Source of the DNA: Methylomicrobium sp.
GTDB lineage: Bacteria; Pseudomonadota; Gammaproteobacteria; Methylococcales; Methylomonadaceae
Direction: 5' to 3'
Length of the DNA stretch: 8,929 nucleotides
Assembly: GCA_007135635.1 (NCBI GenBank)
Contig: SLIO01000077.1
Span: 1-8,929 of the forward strand
Shown here: piece by piece, positions 7,770 through 8,929 of the stretch
Layout of the letters: each line of letters begins with the position of its first letter
Numbering within the stretch: the first letter of the stretch is position 1
Made by a program: the position numbers and the translations under genes
Notes under the pieces: generated by a model
What the model was told of the DNA's origin: nothing
Database searches by the model: none
Seen by the model: only the letters and a program-made list of their open reading frames with translations

Positions 7770-7969
7770 CAGAAAATGCGGCCTGAGGTACGGTCGATTC
7801 TTGGCAATACCGGCTAAGAAATCGAGGTATTCGGAATACGGTGTCAACAATTTCATTGATTGTTGAAGCCAAAGAAAAATCAACTTTCAACCGGACCTTG
7901 TCGAATGTTCAAGTACTGTATAGCTGACATTCGAACCGACAATTTTTTGAGAAAATCACAGGCGACATC
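7770..7969. other. intergenic stretch with two small inverted repeats
   Basis: No supported gene. TCAACAAT/ATTGTTGA (7844-7851, 7859-7866) is an 8-bp hairpin with a 7-nt loop. TCGAATGT/ACATTCGA (7901-7908, 7927-7934) is an 8-bp inverted repeat with an 18-nt loop, followed nine bases later by a T-rich run at 7942-7948. A minus-strand frame from 7883 begins here but then runs antisense through the AlbA_2 gene, so I do not call it. Confidence 0.5.
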
Positions 7970-8002
7970 CGGCCATTATGTGAAGCTTCCTTTTATGCAT
8001 AG
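7970..8002 (+). repeat. left 33-bp inverted repeat
   Basis: It begins CGGCCATTATGTGAAGCTTC. Against the right copy it has three mismatches, at the 17th, 22nd and 29th bases. It contains the recurring TTATGTGAAGCT motif (7976-7987). Confidence 0.8.
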
Positions 8003-8130
8003 TAATTTGGTTCCGATTGTTTTATAGCTTGCAATCAGTGGATATAGCAAGGCACCTCGTCCGAAAGACTGGACATAAATTCCGCAGTCATCTGGAATGG
8101 AAATTCCTTAACCTATTTCTGGAGACTGTT

Positions 8131-8199
8131 ATGAACTCGTTAAATCACCTTTTTTACTGCCAAGTGCTGGTCGAGCGCGCACCATTACTCCTTGAATAA
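8131..8199 (+). CDS. possible 22-residue peptide, unassigned
   Basis: ATG at 8131 is preceded by GGAG with a 6-nt gap, a good ribosome-binding site. It reads 22 codons starting MNSLNHLFYCQVL and ending before TAA at 8197-8199. It lies inside the 422-bp inverted-repeat segment. The peptide matches no known leader, toxin or methanobactin precursor that I recognise. The main argument against it is its length: such a start is expected by chance in a region of decayed DNA. Confidence 0.2.
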   Translation: MNSLNHLFYCQVLVERAPLLLE

Positions 8200-8358
8200 G
8201 CCGAATTGACGCTATAAAAATGGCGATTAGATGATTTTCGATATCAATACATGACGGAAATGAACTTCAGAGACTTTGCTGCCAATCTTGAAATCATGGA
8301 AATTATGTAAAGCTCGTGGCGTGATATAGGCGATTGCATCTCGTTCGCGACAACAGCG

Positions 8359-8391
8359 CTATACATAAACGGAAACTTCACATAATGGCCG
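8359..8391 (-). repeat. right 33-bp inverted repeat
   Basis: Read on the minus strand it begins CGGCCATTATGTGAAGTTTC and matches the left copy at 30 of 33 positions. Its outer seven bases are shared with the adjoining palindrome at 8385-8418. Confidence 0.8.
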
Positions 8392-8418
8392 TTATGTAAA
8401 GCTTTGCATAACGGCCAT
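8385..8418. repeat. 34-bp near-perfect palindrome
   Basis: ATGGCCGTTATG (8385-8396) and CATAACGGCCAT (8407-8418) are perfect 12-bp inverted arms. Between them AAAG and CTTT also pair, leaving a single T/G mismatch on each side of the centre. Each half carries a variant of the TTATGTRAAGCT motif found in the flanking 33-bp repeats. The form resembles a dimeric recombinase or transposase binding site, or a head-to-head junction of two element ends. Confidence 0.75.
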
Positions 8419-8559
8419 AACCTGCCGTTGGCGATGCTGGCGTAATTTTTCGTCGCTAACCTCAACGAATGGCAGCTTTTCGGCAAGCAATTTTGCGTGC
8501 TCTTTGACTCGACCCGGCCAAAAGCGGCCATTGACGTTAAGACTTCAGCTGACTGCCAT
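8392..8559 (-). pseudogene. broken small reading frame, possible mobile-element gene remnant
   Basis: On the minus strand ATG at 8559 reads MAVS, then a TGA (8545-8547). The same frame then continues for 50 codons to TAA at 8392-8394, inside the palindrome. The 50-residue stretch looks like real protein: it has a Trp-Pro-Gly segment (GRFWPGRV), an amphipathic part (KEHAKLLAEKLPFVEV) and a basic tail (EKLRQHRQRQVMAVM). No in-frame start other than a TTG lies after the TGA. I do not recognise the family. It may be the decayed end of a transposase or recombinase gene, or a chance frame. Confidence 0.4.
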
Positions 8560-8679
8560 AAAATGTATACCTGACTTTCAGTTTAACCAAAATTGCAGGC
8601 CGGAAACGCTCCCGCTTATCCTGGGCGAACCCCGCGCCGGAGGCGTGGGGATGCAGCATATAGGTCGCCGCTTGCGCGA
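8560..8679. other. short gap between remnant and partial right-edge gene
   Basis: No gene is seen. It contains the GC-rich hairpin at 8630-8650 downstream of the minus-strand gene at the right edge. The minus-strand CAGG near 8570 could serve as a ribosome-binding site for the broken frame starting at 8559. Confidence 0.4.
8630..8650. repeat. GC-rich 9-bp hairpin, CRISPR-repeat-like core
   Basis: CCCCGCGCC (8630-8638) pairs with GGCGTGGGG (8642-8650) through nine positions with one G-U, around a GGA loop. It lies 30 bp beyond the stop codon of the partial minus-strand gene, but no T-run follows on that strand, so it is at best a weak terminator. The AACCCCGCGCC and GGGGATG flanks resemble type I-E CRISPR repeats, but only one copy exists in the window. 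Confidence 0.5.
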
Positions 8680-8929
8680 TTAGTAGGACAATATTTCACA
8701 GATATCGCTAGTTTTGCCGCTGTTGCTTTGAATACTCCAAACCCCAACAGCATCGACCGAGTAGACGACACGTCCCACATAAAGGGTTGTTGAAGGTCCT
8801 GCTGTAATGTCTGCTGGGAACATAATTATGACATTATGGCCAGTAGCAGCCGCTGTATATGAGCCATCAGCGTTATATCGAATTTGCGAATTTGAACCAT
8901 TGGATTTGGTCGAGTATGTCTTCCCTGAA
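8680..8929 (-). CDS. C-terminal part of an unidentified, probably beta-rich protein
   Basis: The minus-strand frame is open from the right window edge (first whole codon at 8928) to TAA at 8680-8682, giving the last 82 residues of a gene that begins outside the window. The sequence is rich in Ser, Thr, Gly, Tyr and Val in alternating patterns (for example YVGRVVYSVDAVGVWSIQS, then GKTSDICEILSY at the C terminus), which suggests a beta-sandwich. This would suit a secreted, surface or phage structural protein, but I do not recognise the family. It is missed by start-to-stop searches because its start codon is absent. The composition and absence of stops argue that it is real. A hairpin lies 30 bp after the stop. 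Confidence 0.7.
   Translation of the reverse strand, partial: SGKTYSTKSNGSNSQIRYNADGSYTAAATGHNVIIMFPADITAGPSTTLYVGRVVYSVDAVGVWSIQSNSGKTSDICEILSY

Larger units (their letters stand above)
7970..8391. mobile_element. 422-bp MITE-like segment bounded by 33-bp inverted repeats
   Basis: The left end (7970-8002, plus) and right end (8359-8391, minus) match at 30 of 33 positions as inverted repeats. Both begin CGGCCATTATGTGAAG and continue through TTCC, TTTATG and ATAG. The interior has no substantial open reading frame, which fits a non-autonomous element or the remains of a larger one. No clear target-site duplication is seen. The right end is fused to a second palindrome (8385-8418). The family and mobilising enzyme are unknown; a DDE transposase or a tyrosine recombinase is possible. 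Confidence 0.55.

Noticed and set aside
7323..7883. 186-codon minus-strand reading frame
   Set aside because: Two thirds of it is antisense to the well-supported AlbA_2 gene. Its N-terminal 60 residues outside that gene match nothing I recognise.
8017..8199. 60-codon plus-strand frame starting at a TTG
   Set aside because: The start is weak and has no ribosome-binding site. Only the inner 22-codon part from 8131 has a plausible one.
8218..8310. Plus-strand frame ending ...NLEIMEIM before TAA at 8308
   Set aside because: It looks somewhat protein-like, but an in-frame stop at 8215 and a competing minus frame (8227-8358) prevent a supported call.
8244..8531. 95-codon minus-strand reading frame
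   Set aside because: It reads through the palindrome and the right inverted repeat. The neighbouring minus frame (8392-8559) has the more protein-like sequence, so this one is probably a shadow.
8600..8700. CRISPR array
   Set aside because: Only one repeat-like unit is present, and nothing similar recurs at spacer distance on either side.
8593..8793. 66-codon plus-strand frame
   Set aside because: It crosses the hairpin and overlaps the more convincing minus-strand partial gene; its arginine-rich part is simply the translated GC-rich stem.
1..8929. tRNA or rRNA genes
   Set aside because: No cloverleaf with the conserved TTCGA arm in the right context and no rRNA-like stretch was seen.

Overview
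The window looks like chromosomal DNA of a Gram-negative proteobacterium with a moderate G+C content, most probably a gammaproteobacterium. This rests on a FolA-type dihydrofolate reductase, a type I asparaginase, a Tat-exported CueO-like copper oxidase and a CheB-CheR-PAS signalling hybrid. Codon use and the short dispersed palindromes would suit a methanotroph-like (Methylococcales) genome, but that is an impression and not a demonstrated identification.

Layout. Positions 1-2851 (minus) hold the first 950 codons of a CheB-CheR-coiled coil-PAS-PAS protein that runs off the left edge. Positions 2976-4013 (minus) encode an L-asparaginase-like protein in the same direction, 124 bp upstream. Divergent from it, 58 bp away, is folA (4072-4563, plus). 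After a 134-bp spacer with an inverted repeat and a consensus -10 hexamer comes a multicopper oxidase with a Tat signal and a large Met/His-rich insert (4698-6689, plus), closed by a clear intrinsic terminator. A compact palindromic element (about 6743-6794) separates it from a two-TM membrane protein with a Schlafen/AlbA_2 domain (6864-7685, plus).

The last 1.2 kb (7686-8929) has no intact gene of normal length. It holds several small inverted repeats, a 422-bp segment bounded by 33-bp imperfect inverted repeats (7970-8002 and 8359-8391), a 34-bp near-perfect palindrome fused to the right repeat, a broken minus-strand reading frame (8392-8559), a GC-rich hairpin (8630-8650), and the C-terminal 82 codons of a minus-strand gene entering from the right edge (8680-8929). 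This part reads as mobile-element debris or a MITE-like insertion between two gene blocks.

The genes do not form one pathway. The units are: sensory signalling, amide hydrolysis or a relic of it, one-carbon folate metabolism, periplasmic copper handling, and an unassigned membrane ATPase-like protein. The most noteworthy points are the Met/His-rich insert of the oxidase, the apparent loss of the catalytic lysine in the asparaginase, and the nested inverted-repeat structure near 7970-8418. I did not find convincing evidence for a complete, previously undescribed multi-gene system.
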